From Candidatus Sodalis pierantonius str. SOPE (GTDB lineage Bacteria; Pseudomonadota; Gammaproteobacteria; Enterobacterales; Enterobacteriaceae), in contig NZ_CP006568.1 of the NCBI RefSeq assembly GCF_000517405.1, positions 248,001 through 312,000 of the forward strand: a DNA stretch of 64,000 bases, given 5' to 3'. The notes under the pieces were generated by a model. The model searched no databases. It had not been told where the DNA came from and worked only from the letters and a program-made list of their open reading frames with translations. The translations under genes and the position numbers were made by a program. This document shows positions 9,814-18,386 of the stretch, one piece after another; the stretch's first letter is position 1; each line of letters starts with the position of its first letter.

Positions 9814-11346
9814 ATGAGCGCAATCGTGTTTGTATTGGCTGGCGTGCTTGCCTGTGCGATGGTTTTGGTTGTCGGCTGGCGCTATTATCGCCGGCGTGCC
9901 CGCCCTGTCTCCGTCAAACGTCTGTCGTTCATTCAGCCCTTTCCGCGCAAGCTGACGGCGAAAGAGCGCGCGGCCATCGAGCATTACTTACATCATAGCC
10001 AGCCGCTGGCGGGCGCTCCGCTGACGCCGCGCAGCGATAATGTCTATTCCGTTACCCACGCCATCACCCGTTATGGCCTGGCGACCGATGCGCCGCATAA
10101 ATGGCGTTACTATCTCGACAACATCGAAATTCATTTGCCGGCGCAATGGGAACAATTCATCGCCGAAGAGAACCATGTTGAGCTGATACGGACCGACAGC
10201 ATGCCGTTGGTGATCTCCCTCAACGGCCATTCGCTGGTGAATTACGCGCCGTCCGCGATGGCGCCGGCGCGCGCGACGGTACCCAATTCCTCGATGCGCG
10301 AGCAGGGCAATGAGCAGGTAGAGTTGCTCAAAGTGCGCAAGGAAACGCCGCAGGAGCGGGCCATCAGTCGTCCTTCCGGGCGAAGCGTTGTTTTGCAGCA
10401 CGGCGCTGCTGTTGATACTGCTGAGCCTGCTGGCGCCCATCGTGGCCTAGGCCTGGCTGGCGACGCTGGCCGGGTTGCCCGCCGCGCTGGCCGCGTGGCT
10501 GCGGTTTCGCCCGCCGCCGCCGCGCAACCGCCAGGATATCCACTGCCTGCGCGGGATCCCACGGCGTTGGGGGCTATTCGGCGAATCCGGTCCAGGACAA
10601 CGAAAATAAAATCACGCCGGGGCTGGCCTCCGCCATTCAAAAATCCGGCATGATACTGCTTGATGATTTCAGCGACATCGTGCTGAAGACCCAGGCGTTA
10701 TGTCAGGATGACGCCGCCCCTTGTCAAAGATTGCAGGCGGCGCTGGTGAATTTGGCCAACGGGCGCGACTGGCCGACGATCGTCAAACGCGCCCGCGCGG
10801 GTTCATTGAAAGGCATTAATGTTCTGCTGCGTCCCGTAAGCGTCGATACGCTGGAAGGGCTGGTCAACGCCGCCGCCTACTATTTTTACCAGCGAAACGC
10901 GTAACGCCACTAACGCGCTCAACAGCCCGCCGCCGGGCGGTTTTTTGATCCGCAGCGACGAAGATAAACAGCTGGTGGAGACCCCTCCCCCCGGCGCGAA
11001 CTTCAATGATTATGCCGGCCTGGCGCAATGGCATGAGCTGCAACGGTTGTCTAGCCAGTTGCTGCACACGCCGTTTAACGCCGAGGGCGTTATCACCAAT
11101 ATCACCGTCGACGCCAACGGCACCCGCCACATCGCGCTGCACAGCGAGCCCGAAAGAGTCTCCCTGTGGCGTAACGTGGGCGCCACGCTGTTGCTGCTGC
11201 TGACGGTCGCCGCGTTTAACACCATTTTGCTGATACGCCGCCTGCACAACGGACGACGCAGGGCGCGGGATATCCAGCGCTATTATGATGGCTGCTTTAA
11301 CCACGAGGCGGTGTCCTCGGGCGGCAACCGCGTCTGGCGGAGCTGA
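9814..11346 (+). pseudogene. igaA: IgaA (YrfF), Rcs-phosphorelay repressor, heavily degraded
   Basis: ATG 9814 starts MSAIVFVLAG, and the first 185 or so codons match IgaA (HAITRYGLATDAPHKWRYYLD, SMPLVISLNGHSL). The frame breaks at about 10370. The second membrane region then reads in another frame and meets an amber codon near 10450. At about 10590 (RRWGLFGES) some 230 codons are deleted, and the sequence rejoins at SAIQKSGMILLDDFSDIVLK. A further frameshift lies near 10880 before SPPPGGFLIRSDED and the last membrane segment. E. coli IgaA has 711 residues. IgaA is an inner membrane protein that restrains RcsC/RcsD signalling, and its loss is normally lethal unless Rcs is also inactive. Confidence 0.9.
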
Positions 11347-11464
11347 CTGCCGCCCATTGCGGCCCCCGCTCAGGCGGCAAGTATGCTATCCTGAAAACTG
11401 ATTTGACCGTTCGCCGTTAGGCCACGGCCCTGTTCCCTTATTCCGCTTACGTCCTGGAGTCCAC

Positions 11465-12162
11465 ATGTCCGCAGCAATCGACTGGCGCCATATTGATACC
11501 GTCATTCTTGATATGGACGGGACGCTGCTGGATTTAGCCTTCGATAGCGACTTCTGGCAGTCTCGCGTACCGGCGGCCCTCAGCCGGCAACGCGGCATCG
11601 CCCCGGCCGAGGCCGGCGCGCTGATAGATCTGGAGTATCACAGCGTGCGCCATACATTGAATTGGTACTGCTTTGATTATCGGCGTCAGCGGCTGGCGCT
11701 GGATATCGCCGCCATGACCGCCGAGCTTGGCCATACCGTGCGGCTGCGCGACGACACGCTGCCGCTGCTGGCCGCGTTGCGCCAGCGCGGCCGTCGCTCT
11801 ATCCTGCTGACCAATGCGCATCCCGATGGCCTGGCGGTAAAATGCGCCACACCGGTTTAGGCCAGCACCTTGATTTATTATTTTCCACCCATATATTTGG
11901 TTATCCCAAGGAAGATCAGCAATTGTGGCGGCGCGTCCGCGAGCATACCGGTTTTGATCCGGCGCGGACGCTGTTTATCGACGACAGTGAGCCGATCCTC
12001 GACGCGGCCAGCCGCTTTGGTATCCGCTATTGTCTCGGCGTCAGCAATCCCGATTCCGGGCTGGCGCCCCAGACGTTCCGGCGGTATCCGGCGCTGAGCG
12101 ATTACCGCGCGCTGCTGCCCGCGCTGGCCGGCATGGCGCCTGACACCCAGGAGGTGAAATGA
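11465..12162 (+). pseudogene. yrfG: YrfG, HAD-family nucleotide phosphatase, one-base frameshift
   Basis: Codons from 11465 give the HAD motif I VILDMDGTLLDL and motif II LLTNAHPDGLAVK. The frame then ends at 11858. A one-base loss at about 11840 moves the rest (HTGLGQHLDLLFSTHIFGYPKED, motif IV FIDDSEPILDAA, GIRYCLGVSNPDSG) into another frame, ending at 12162. In E. coli this enzyme is a GMP/IMP phosphatase. The gene is otherwise full length, so the lesion is recent or a sequencing artefact. Its 3' end overlaps the hslR start by four bases. Confidence 0.85.
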
Positions 12163-12581
12163 AACCCAAAGACGTTAACGACGAGATTCCGGCCGTGCGG
12201 CTGGATAAGTGGCTGTGGGCGGCGCGTTTTTATAAAACCCGCGCGCTGGCCCGCGAAATGATTGAAGGGGGCAAAGTTCATTACAATGGACAACGCAGTA
12301 AACCGGGCAAAACGATGGAGCTGGGCGCGGAGATCACGCTGCGTCAAGGCAATGACGAACATCAGGTGAGCGTGCGCGCCATTAGCAATCAGCACCGCCC
12401 GGCCAGCGATGCGCAGCAGCTGTATCAGGAGACCGATGCCAGCATCGCCAAGCGGGAGAAAATGGCCGAAGCGCGCAAGCAAAATGCCCTTACGATGCCC
12501 CATCCGGACAGGCGCCCGGATAAAAAAGAACGCCGCAATCTGATTAAATTTAAATATGGCGAACCGGGTGAGGCGCAATAA
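12159..12581 (+). CDS. hslR: Heat shock protein 15, ribosome-rescue S4-domain protein
   Basis: 140 residues. An S4 RNA-binding domain (VRLDKWLWAARFYKTRALAREMIEGGKVHYNGQ, about residues 13-45) is followed by a basic C-terminal tail (RRPDKKERRNLIKFKYG). Hsp15 binds stalled 50S subunits carrying nascent chains. The start overlaps the yrfG 3' end (ATGA), and hslO follows 32 bases downstream, the standard yrfG-hslR-hslO order. Intact. Confidence 0.95.
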   Translation: MKPKDVNDEIPAVRLDKWLWAARFYKTRALAREMIEGGKVHYNGQRSKPGKTMELGAEITLRQGNDEHQVSVRAISNQHRPASDAQQLYQETDASIAKREKMAEARKQNALTMPHPDRRPDKKERRNLIKFKYGEPGEAQ

Positions 12582-12613
12582 CCCGCCCGGCGCCGCAGGC
12601 ATAAGAGACCATA

Positions 12614-13492
12614 ATGACCCATCAAGACCAGCTGCACCGTTATCTTTTTGAAAAATATTCCGTCAGGGGTGAACTGGTGTCATTACAGGAAACCTACCGG
12701 CAGGTGCTGGGCCAACACAACTACCCGCCGGCGGTGAAAACGCTGTTAGGGGAACTTCTGGTGGCAACCAGCCTGCTTACCGCCACGCTGAAGTTTACCG
12801 GCGAAATCACCGTCCAATTGCAGGGGGACGGCCCGTTGCATCTGGCGGTGATTAACGGCGACGATCGGCAGAATATGCGCGGGCTGGCGCGTGTCGACGG
12901 CGAAATCGCCGCTGACGCCACCCTGGCGCAAATGGTGGGCAATGGCTATCTGGTCATCACGCTGACGCCCGCCGAGGGCGAGCGGTATCAGGGGGTGGTC
13001 GGTCTGGAAGGTCCTCATCTGGCGGCCTGTCTGGAAAACTACTTCCTGCAATCGGAGCAGTTGCCGACGCGACTGTTTATCCGCACCGGCGAGCATCAGG
13101 GCCAGGTGGCCGCCGCCGGCCTGCTGCTGCAAGTATTGCCCGGCCAGGATACCCGCGCCGATGATTTCGACCATTTGACGCAGCTCACCGCAACAGTGAA
13201 GGGCAACGAATTGTTCGCTTTGCCGGCCAACGACGTTTTATACCGCCTCTATCATCAAGATGAGGTGACGGTCTACCCGCCGCAATCGGTGCAATTCCTC
13301 TGTACCTGCTCCCGCCAGCGCTGCGCCGACGCGCTGATTACCCTGGGCGAACAGGAGTTGAACGACATGCTCGAGCAGGACGGCGAAGTGGATATGCATT
13401 GCGATTTTTGCGGCAGCCATTACCGTTTTGACGCCGACGCCATCGCGGCCCTACAGCGGCAGGCGGCGGAAGGTCGCGCGCCACAGGCCTAG
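12614..13492 (+). CDS. hslO: Hsp33, redox-regulated holdase chaperone
   Basis: 292 residues, the same length as E. coli Hsp33. It binds unfolding proteins under combined heat and oxidative stress. The C-terminal zinc switch is complete: CTC at about residue 231 and CDFC at about residue 264 supply the four cysteines. The N-terminal core contains QLQGDGPLHLAVING and the linker is preserved. Intact and co-directional with hslR. Confidence 0.96.
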   Translation: MTHQDQLHRYLFEKYSVRGELVSLQETYRQVLGQHNYPPAVKTLLGELLVATSLLTATLKFTGEITVQLQGDGPLHLAVINGDDRQNMRGLARVDGEIAADATLAQMVGNGYLVITLTPAEGERYQGVVGLEGPHLAACLENYFLQSEQLPTRLFIRTGEHQGQVAAAGLLLQVLPGQDTRADDFDHLTQLTATVKGNELFALPANDVLYRLYHQDEVTVYPPQSVQFLCTCSRQRCADALITLGEQELNDMLEQDGEVDMHCDFCGSHYRFDADAIAALQRQAAEGRAPQA

Positions 13493-13687
13493 GATTTAAC
13501 CTATTACCCCGCCGGACGATTGCCTCTTCGGCGGCATATGTTAAGGTAATAACTTATTTTCCGTGCGCCCATTCACAAAATAACTTAAAACCTGCCCGGT
13601 CAGGTCAATCCTTGATTTATCTCTCGGCGCGCCCACCGCTAACCCCTACAATCGCTAACGATACTTATTGAACTAAGGAGCAGTAAC

Positions 13688-15307
13688 ATGGTAAGTGAGA
13701 GGATTACCCCGCAGCAATGGCTCAGTTATGGAATAACGGGCTGCCGCGAACTGATGTACAACCCAGACTACAACCAACTGTTTGCAGAAGAAACCGACCC
13801 CGCTCTCAGCGGGTTTGAACGCGGAACCCTTACCCGATCGGGCGCGGTGGCGGTGGATACCGGGATTTTCACCGGTCGCTCGCCGTTCGATAAGTATCTG
13901 GTGCGTGACGCTAAGACCCGCGACACCCTGTGGTGGTCCGATCAGGGCAAAGGCGCCAATGACAATCATCCCCTTGACCAGCAGACCTGGGATCACCTTA
14001 AAAAGCGGGTCGGCCAGCAACTTAGCGGCAAGCGCCTGTTTGTCATTGATGCTTTCTGCGGTGCCAATGAGGATAGCCGACTTAAGGTGCGTTTTATCAC
14101 AGAGGTAGCCTGGCAGGCGCACTTCGTCAAAAATATGTTCATCCGGCCAAGCGACGAGGAGCTGCGCGGCTTTGAACCGGATTTTGTGGTGCTTAACGGC
14201 GCCAAATGCACCAACTCCGACTGGCGCGAACAGGGCCTGCATTCAGAAAACTTTGTCGCTTTCAATCTCACGGAAGGCATCCAGCTTATCGGCGGCACCT
14301 GGTACGGCGGCGAAATGAAAAAAGGGCTGTTCTCGGTGATGAACTACCTGCTGCCGCTAAAGGGGATCGCGTCCATGCACTGTTCGGCCAACGTCGGCGC
14401 CGATGAGGATGTCGCGTTGTTCTTCGGCCTTTCCGGCACCGGCAAAACCACGCTGTCGACCGACCCGCGCCGCCGTCTGATCGGGGATGATGAACACGGC
14501 TGGGACGACGATGGCGTATTCAATTTTGAAGGGGGCTGTTACGCCAAAACTATCCGCCTTTCCCCCGAGGCCGAGCCGGAGATTTATCAGGCGATTCGCC
14601 GTAACGCGCTGCTGGAAAATGTGGTGGTGCGGGCGGACGGCAGCGTGGATTACGACGACGGCAGTAAGACCGAAAACGCCCGCGTTTCTTATCCCATCGA
14701 TCATATCGAGAATATCGTCAAACCGGTGTCGCGCGCGGGACACGCGACGCGCGTCATTTTCCTGACGGCGGATGCCTTTTGCGTCTTACCGCCGGTCGCC
14801 AGCCTGTCGATGGAACAGGCTCAGTATCATTTCCTGTCCGGCTTCACCGCCAAACTGGCGGGGACCGAGCGGGGCGTGGTGGCGCCGGTGCCCACCTTCT
14901 CCGCCTGCTTTGGCGCGGCATTTTTGTCGCTGCATCCCACCGCCTACGCCGATGTGCTGACTAAACGCATGAACGCCGCCGGCGCCGGCGCCTTTTTGGT
15001 CAATACCGGCTGGAACGGCAGCGGTAAACGGATCTCCCTCAAAGACACGCGGGCGATTATCAACGCCATTTTACGCGGCGATATTGACGATGCTCCGACG
15101 GCGACCCTGCCTATCTTCAATCTTACGATGCCTACCGCGCTGCCGGGCGTGGACGGCGCGATCCTCGACCCGCGCGCTACTTACGCCAATGCCGGCGAAT
15201 GGCGGACCAAGGCGGAAGATTTGGCCCAGCGTTTTATCGATAATTTCGCCAAATTTACCGACACCCCGGCAGGGGCGGCGCTGGTGAGCGCGGGTCCACG
15301 GCGCTAA
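13688..15307 (+). CDS. pckA: Phosphoenolpyruvate carboxykinase (ATP)
   Basis: 539 residues, full length. It converts oxaloacetate plus ATP to PEP, the entry step of gluconeogenesis. The P-loop FGLSGTGKTTLSTDP, the metal-binding GDDEHGWDDDGVFNFEGGCYAK and the substrate loop FTGRSPFDKY are all present. A ribosome binding site (aaggag) lies just before ATG 13688. Intact. The enzyme is valuable to a cell living on amino acids or dicarboxylates. Confidence 0.97.
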   Translation: MVSERITPQQWLSYGITGCRELMYNPDYNQLFAEETDPALSGFERGTLTRSGAVAVDTGIFTGRSPFDKYLVRDAKTRDTLWWSDQGKGANDNHPLDQQTWDHLKKRVGQQLSGKRLFVIDAFCGANEDSRLKVRFITEVAWQAHFVKNMFIRPSDEELRGFEPDFVVLNGAKCTNSDWREQGLHSENFVAFNLTEGIQLIGGTWYGGEMKKGLFSVMNYLLPLKGIASMHCSANVGADEDVALFFGLSGTGKTTLSTDPRRRLIGDDEHGWDDDGVFNFEGGCYAKTIRLSPEAEPEIYQAIRRNALLENVVVRADGSVDYDDGSKTENARVSYPIDHIENIVKPVSRAGHATRVIFLTADAFCVLPPVASLSMEQAQYHFLSGFTAKLAGTERGVVAPVPTFSACFGAAFLSLHPTAYADVLTKRMNAAGAGAFLVNTGWNGSGKRISLKDTRAIINAILRGDIDDAPTATLPIFNLTMPTALPGVDGAILDPRATYANAGEWRTKAEDLAQRFIDNFAKFTDTPAGAALVSAGPRR

Positions 15308-15479
15308 CGCTTTCTGCGCCGGCACCCAGGGCGGGATGCCGTCCTCGTCAAGGCACCGCACTACGGTGGTCAGCCTGGATGCGGCGAGGCTTTCTGGCCG
15401 TAGCATCACGTCATACCGCCGCTTAGTCGGCGCTTTTGCCGGCGGCTTTGGCTTTACTGACGCTGGCGCCTTGATCCAT

Positions 15480-16805
15480 TTATGCGACCGGCAGCGGTAA
15501 ATTGGCGCGGATACGCAGCCCCTGCCGGGCGCTGCGGCCGATTTCCAGCTTACCGGCATGGGCATCGATGATGCGCTGCACAATGGCCAGACCGAGGCCG
15601 GTACCGCTGGTGCTGCGCGCGCTGTCGCCGCGCACGAACGGCTGGAACAGATACTGTAGCTGATCCGGCTTAATGCCTGGACCATCATCCTCGACCTCAA
15701 ACCAAACGCGGTTGGTGTCACGGCCGCTATTCACCTTGATCCAGCCGTTGCCGTAGCGCGCCGCGTTCACCACCATATTCAGCGCCGCCCGCTTGATGGA
15801 CAGCGGGTTAACGTTAACAATCAGCTCCTCGCCGCAGATATCGGTTTCAATCACGCGCTCATAACCGCTCTCCGCCGCCACCACTTCGGTCAGGATGCTG
15901 TTCAGATCTGCCATTTCGGTCTGCATCTCCTGGCCGGTACGCAGATAATCGATAAATTGCTCGATAATGGCGTTGCACTCTTCGATATCTTTATTGATCG
16001 ACTCGGCGAGGTAACCGTCTTCCGCGCTCATCATCTCCGTCGCCAGGCGGATGCGGGTCAGCGGGGTGCGTAAATCATGGCTGACGCCGGCCATCAACAG
16101 AGTCCGATCATCCGCCAGCAGCTTGACGCCGGCGGTCATCTGATTGAAAGCCCGGGTCACCGAGCGCACCTCCGAGGCGCCATACTCCCGCAGCGGCGGC
16201 GGAATAATGCCCTTCCCCACCTGCAGCGCGGCGTGTTCCAAATCCACCAGCGGCCGGTTTTGAATACGAATAAAAAGCCAAGCGCCGCCGATGGCCAATA
16301 ACATAATCGCCAGGGTGTAGCGGAACAGCGGCGAGAAGTCCCCCTGATGGATTTCGGTCAGCGGGATGCGTACCCAAATATCCGGCGATAACCAGGTTTT
16401 CAGCCAGACAACGGGGGAATTTTTGATGACCTCGACGCGCACATCGGTCGGGCCGCCCAGCTGCTGCGCCATTTGCTGGCTCAGAAACTCATAATGCTGC
16501 GCCCAGCGCAAACCGCTCTCTTCCGCGGCCGGATTGGTATACAGCGAGATACCCAATTCACGGTAAATTTCGCGCCGGAACGCCGGCGACACTTCCAGTA
16601 ACGTACCGTCCTCCAGCTGCAACCGGTCGGTCATCAACATTCTGACTTCATAAGCCAGAACCTTATTGAACTGTTGCAGACTCGGCAGAATAGCGAAATT
16701 CAGAACCACCAGGTAGGTCGTTACCAGGCTGACGAACAGCAAGGTAACGATTAACAGCAGACTGCGGGCGAAGGAACTGCGCGGAGAGATGCGCCATCGC
16801 ATCAT
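15480..16805 (-). CDS. envZ: Osmosensor histidine kinase EnvZ
   Basis: 441 residues against 450 in E. coli. Two membrane segments (about 16-46 and 160-179) flank a periplasmic domain. Next come a HAMP domain, the H-box GVSHDLRTPLTR with phospho-accepting His243, and the N, G1 and G2 boxes (NMVVNAARYGNGW, EDDGPGIK, GTGLGLAIV). The frame ends at a TAA directly followed, in frame, by codons for MDQGASVSKAKAAGK before another stop. The native protein was therefore probably about 19 residues longer at a non-conserved tail; function should be unaffected. The start overlaps the ompR stop. Confidence 0.93.
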   Translation of the reverse strand: MMRWRISPRSSFARSLLLIVTLLFVSLVTTYLVVLNFAILPSLQQFNKVLAYEVRMLMTDRLQLEDGTLLEVSPAFRREIYRELGISLYTNPAAEESGLRWAQHYEFLSQQMAQQLGGPTDVRVEVIKNSPVVWLKTWLSPDIWVRIPLTEIHQGDFSPLFRYTLAIMLLAIGGAWLFIRIQNRPLVDLEHAALQVGKGIIPPPLREYGASEVRSVTRAFNQMTAGVKLLADDRTLLMAGVSHDLRTPLTRIRLATEMMSAEDGYLAESINKDIEECNAIIEQFIDYLRTGQEMQTEMADLNSILTEVVAAESGYERVIETDICGEELIVNVNPLSIKRAALNMVVNAARYGNGWIKVNSGRDTNRVWFEVEDDGPGIKPDQLQYLFQPFVRGDSARSTSGTGLGLAIVQRIIDAHAGKLEIGRSARQGLRIRANLPLPVA

Positions 16806-17521
16806 GCTTTACTGCCGTCCGGCACAAAGACATAGCCCAGACCCCATACGGTCTGTATATAGCGCGGATGGGCCGGATCTTCTTCCACCATGCGCCGCAG
16901 ACGGGAAATCTGCACATCAATGGAGCGCTCCATGGCGCTATACTCGCGGCCGCGCGCCAGGTTCATCAACTTATCGCGGGACAACGGTTCGCGCGGATGG
17001 CTGACCAACGCTTTGAGCACCGCGAATTCACCGCTGGTCAGCGGCATCGGCTCATCTTCGCGGAACATCTCGCGCGTACCGAGGTTAAGCTTGAATTTGC
17101 CAAAAGCGATAATCGCCTCTTCCTGCGACGGCGCGCCCGGCAGCTCGTTGGCCTGCCGGCGCAGTACCGCGCGAATGCGGGCCAGCAGCTCGCGCGGGTT
17201 GAAGGGCTTGGGAATATAGTCATCGGCGCCGATTTCCAGGCCAACGATCCGGTCCACTTCTTCCCCTTTGGCGGTAACCATAATGATAGGCATCGGGTTG
17301 CTCTGGCTGCGCAGCCGGCGGCAGATAGACAGGCCATCTTCACCCGGTAGCATCAGATCCAGCACCATTAAATGGAAAGATTCCCGCGTCAGCAGACGAT
17401 CCATCTGCTCAGCGTTGGCGACGCTGCGTACCTGAAAGCCCTGTTCGGTCAAATACCGCTCAAGGAGCGCCCGCAGGCGCATATCGTCATCCACTACCAG
17501 GATTTTGTAATTATCTTGCAT
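16802..17521 (-). CDS. ompR: Response regulator OmpR
   Basis: 239 residues from ATG 17521; the longer upstream frame is not conserved. The receiver domain is nearly identical to E. coli, with acidic pocket DDD at 11-13, phospho-acceptor Asp55 (VLDLMLPGEDG) and Lys in KPFNPRELLAR. The C-terminal winged helix carries SREYSAMERSIDVQISRLRR-type recognition residues and ends WGLGYVFVPDGSKA. It controls porin genes in response to EnvZ. Intact, and translationally coupled to envZ through an ATGA overlap. Confidence 0.97.
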   Translation of the reverse strand: MQDNYKILVVDDDMRLRALLERYLTEQGFQVRSVANAEQMDRLLTRESFHLMVLDLMLPGEDGLSICRRLRSQSNPMPIIMVTAKGEEVDRIVGLEIGADDYIPKPFNPRELLARIRAVLRRQANELPGAPSQEEAIIAFGKFKLNLGTREMFREDEPMPLTSGEFAVLKALVSHPREPLSRDKLMNLARGREYSAMERSIDVQISRLRRMVEEDPAHPRYIQTVWGLGYVFVPDGSKA

Positions 17522-17791
17522 TGTCTCTCTTCCAAAGGCGAAACGCCCGTAAAGGATATTGTTCAAAAACCGGTGGATCACTGACAGCGATTTCAGGTGA
17601 CCATTCTAAGCGAAATTGTTACAAAGCATATGAAGATGCGTAGTTATCAACACTTTCCGCACCTGATCGACCCGATAATAACATCTGTCGTGCCGTCGCG
17701 AATAATAATTAACGTCCACGTCCGTGCTCAGTTTAACGGCGGCGTCACCGTGCCGTGAGCATTATTCGCGGTAGGCGATATCGGTGATATA

Positions 17792-18235
17792 CTAGGTGCG
17801 GCGCCCGCCAGGGGTCATGACTTCCGCCTCGTCATCCACCGCCTTTTTTATTAAAGCGCGCGCCATAGGCGAGTCGATGGAAATGTAGTCCTTATGTTTG
17901 TAGATTTCATCGGGACCGGCGATACGAAAGCGTTTTGTTTCCCCCTCCGGGCTTTCCACCTCCACCCAGGCGCCAAAAAACACCCGCCCCTCCTGCTGCG
18001 GGGAATAGTCCACCACCCGCGCCTCTTTCAGCACGCGGCGCAGATAGCGCACCCGCCGATCAATCTCGCGCAGGATCTTCTTGTTATAATGATAATCCGC
18101 ATTTTCACTGCGATCCCCGAGGCTGGCGGCCCAGGCCACCTTTTCGGTAATTTCCGGCCGGTAGCGTTTCCACAGGTGGTCCAGCTCATCGTGTAATTCC
18201 CGGTAGCCCTGACGGGTAATAAGGTTGCTCTTCAT
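17792..18235 (-). CDS. greB: Transcript cleavage factor GreB, truncated by a premature amber codon
   Basis: From ATG 18235 (MKSNLITRQGY) 147 residues are encoded: the coiled-coil with the catalytic acidic tip (SLGDRSENADYHYNKK) and most of the C-terminal domain, up to VMTPGGRRT. The next codon is TAG at 17794-17792 where relatives have Trp (E. coli ASWYVNAIEY). Reading on gives YITDIAYRE and a natural TAA at 17762, so one TGG to TAG change removes the last ten or so residues, a core beta strand of the domain that docks on RNA polymerase. GreB rescues backtracked polymerase. Function is probably reduced or lost. Confidence 0.88.
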   Translation of the reverse strand: MKSNLITRQGYRELHDELDHLWKRYRPEITEKVAWAASLGDRSENADYHYNKKILREIDRRVRYLRRVLKEARVVDYSPQQEGRVFFGAWVEVESPEGETKRFRIAGPDEIYKHKDYISIDSPMARALIKKAVDDEAEVMTPGGRRT

Positions 18236-18386
18236 CGTCACCTATCGTCGCAATACATCGCCAATAACGGCAATATACCATAGCGACGCCGGCGGTTAAC
18301 GAACCCAGGCGGCTGGCATTTTGCCGCCGCAAACCGTATAACTGTGCAGGCCCAAGCAATCCTTATGACAAAATGAACTGTAACGC

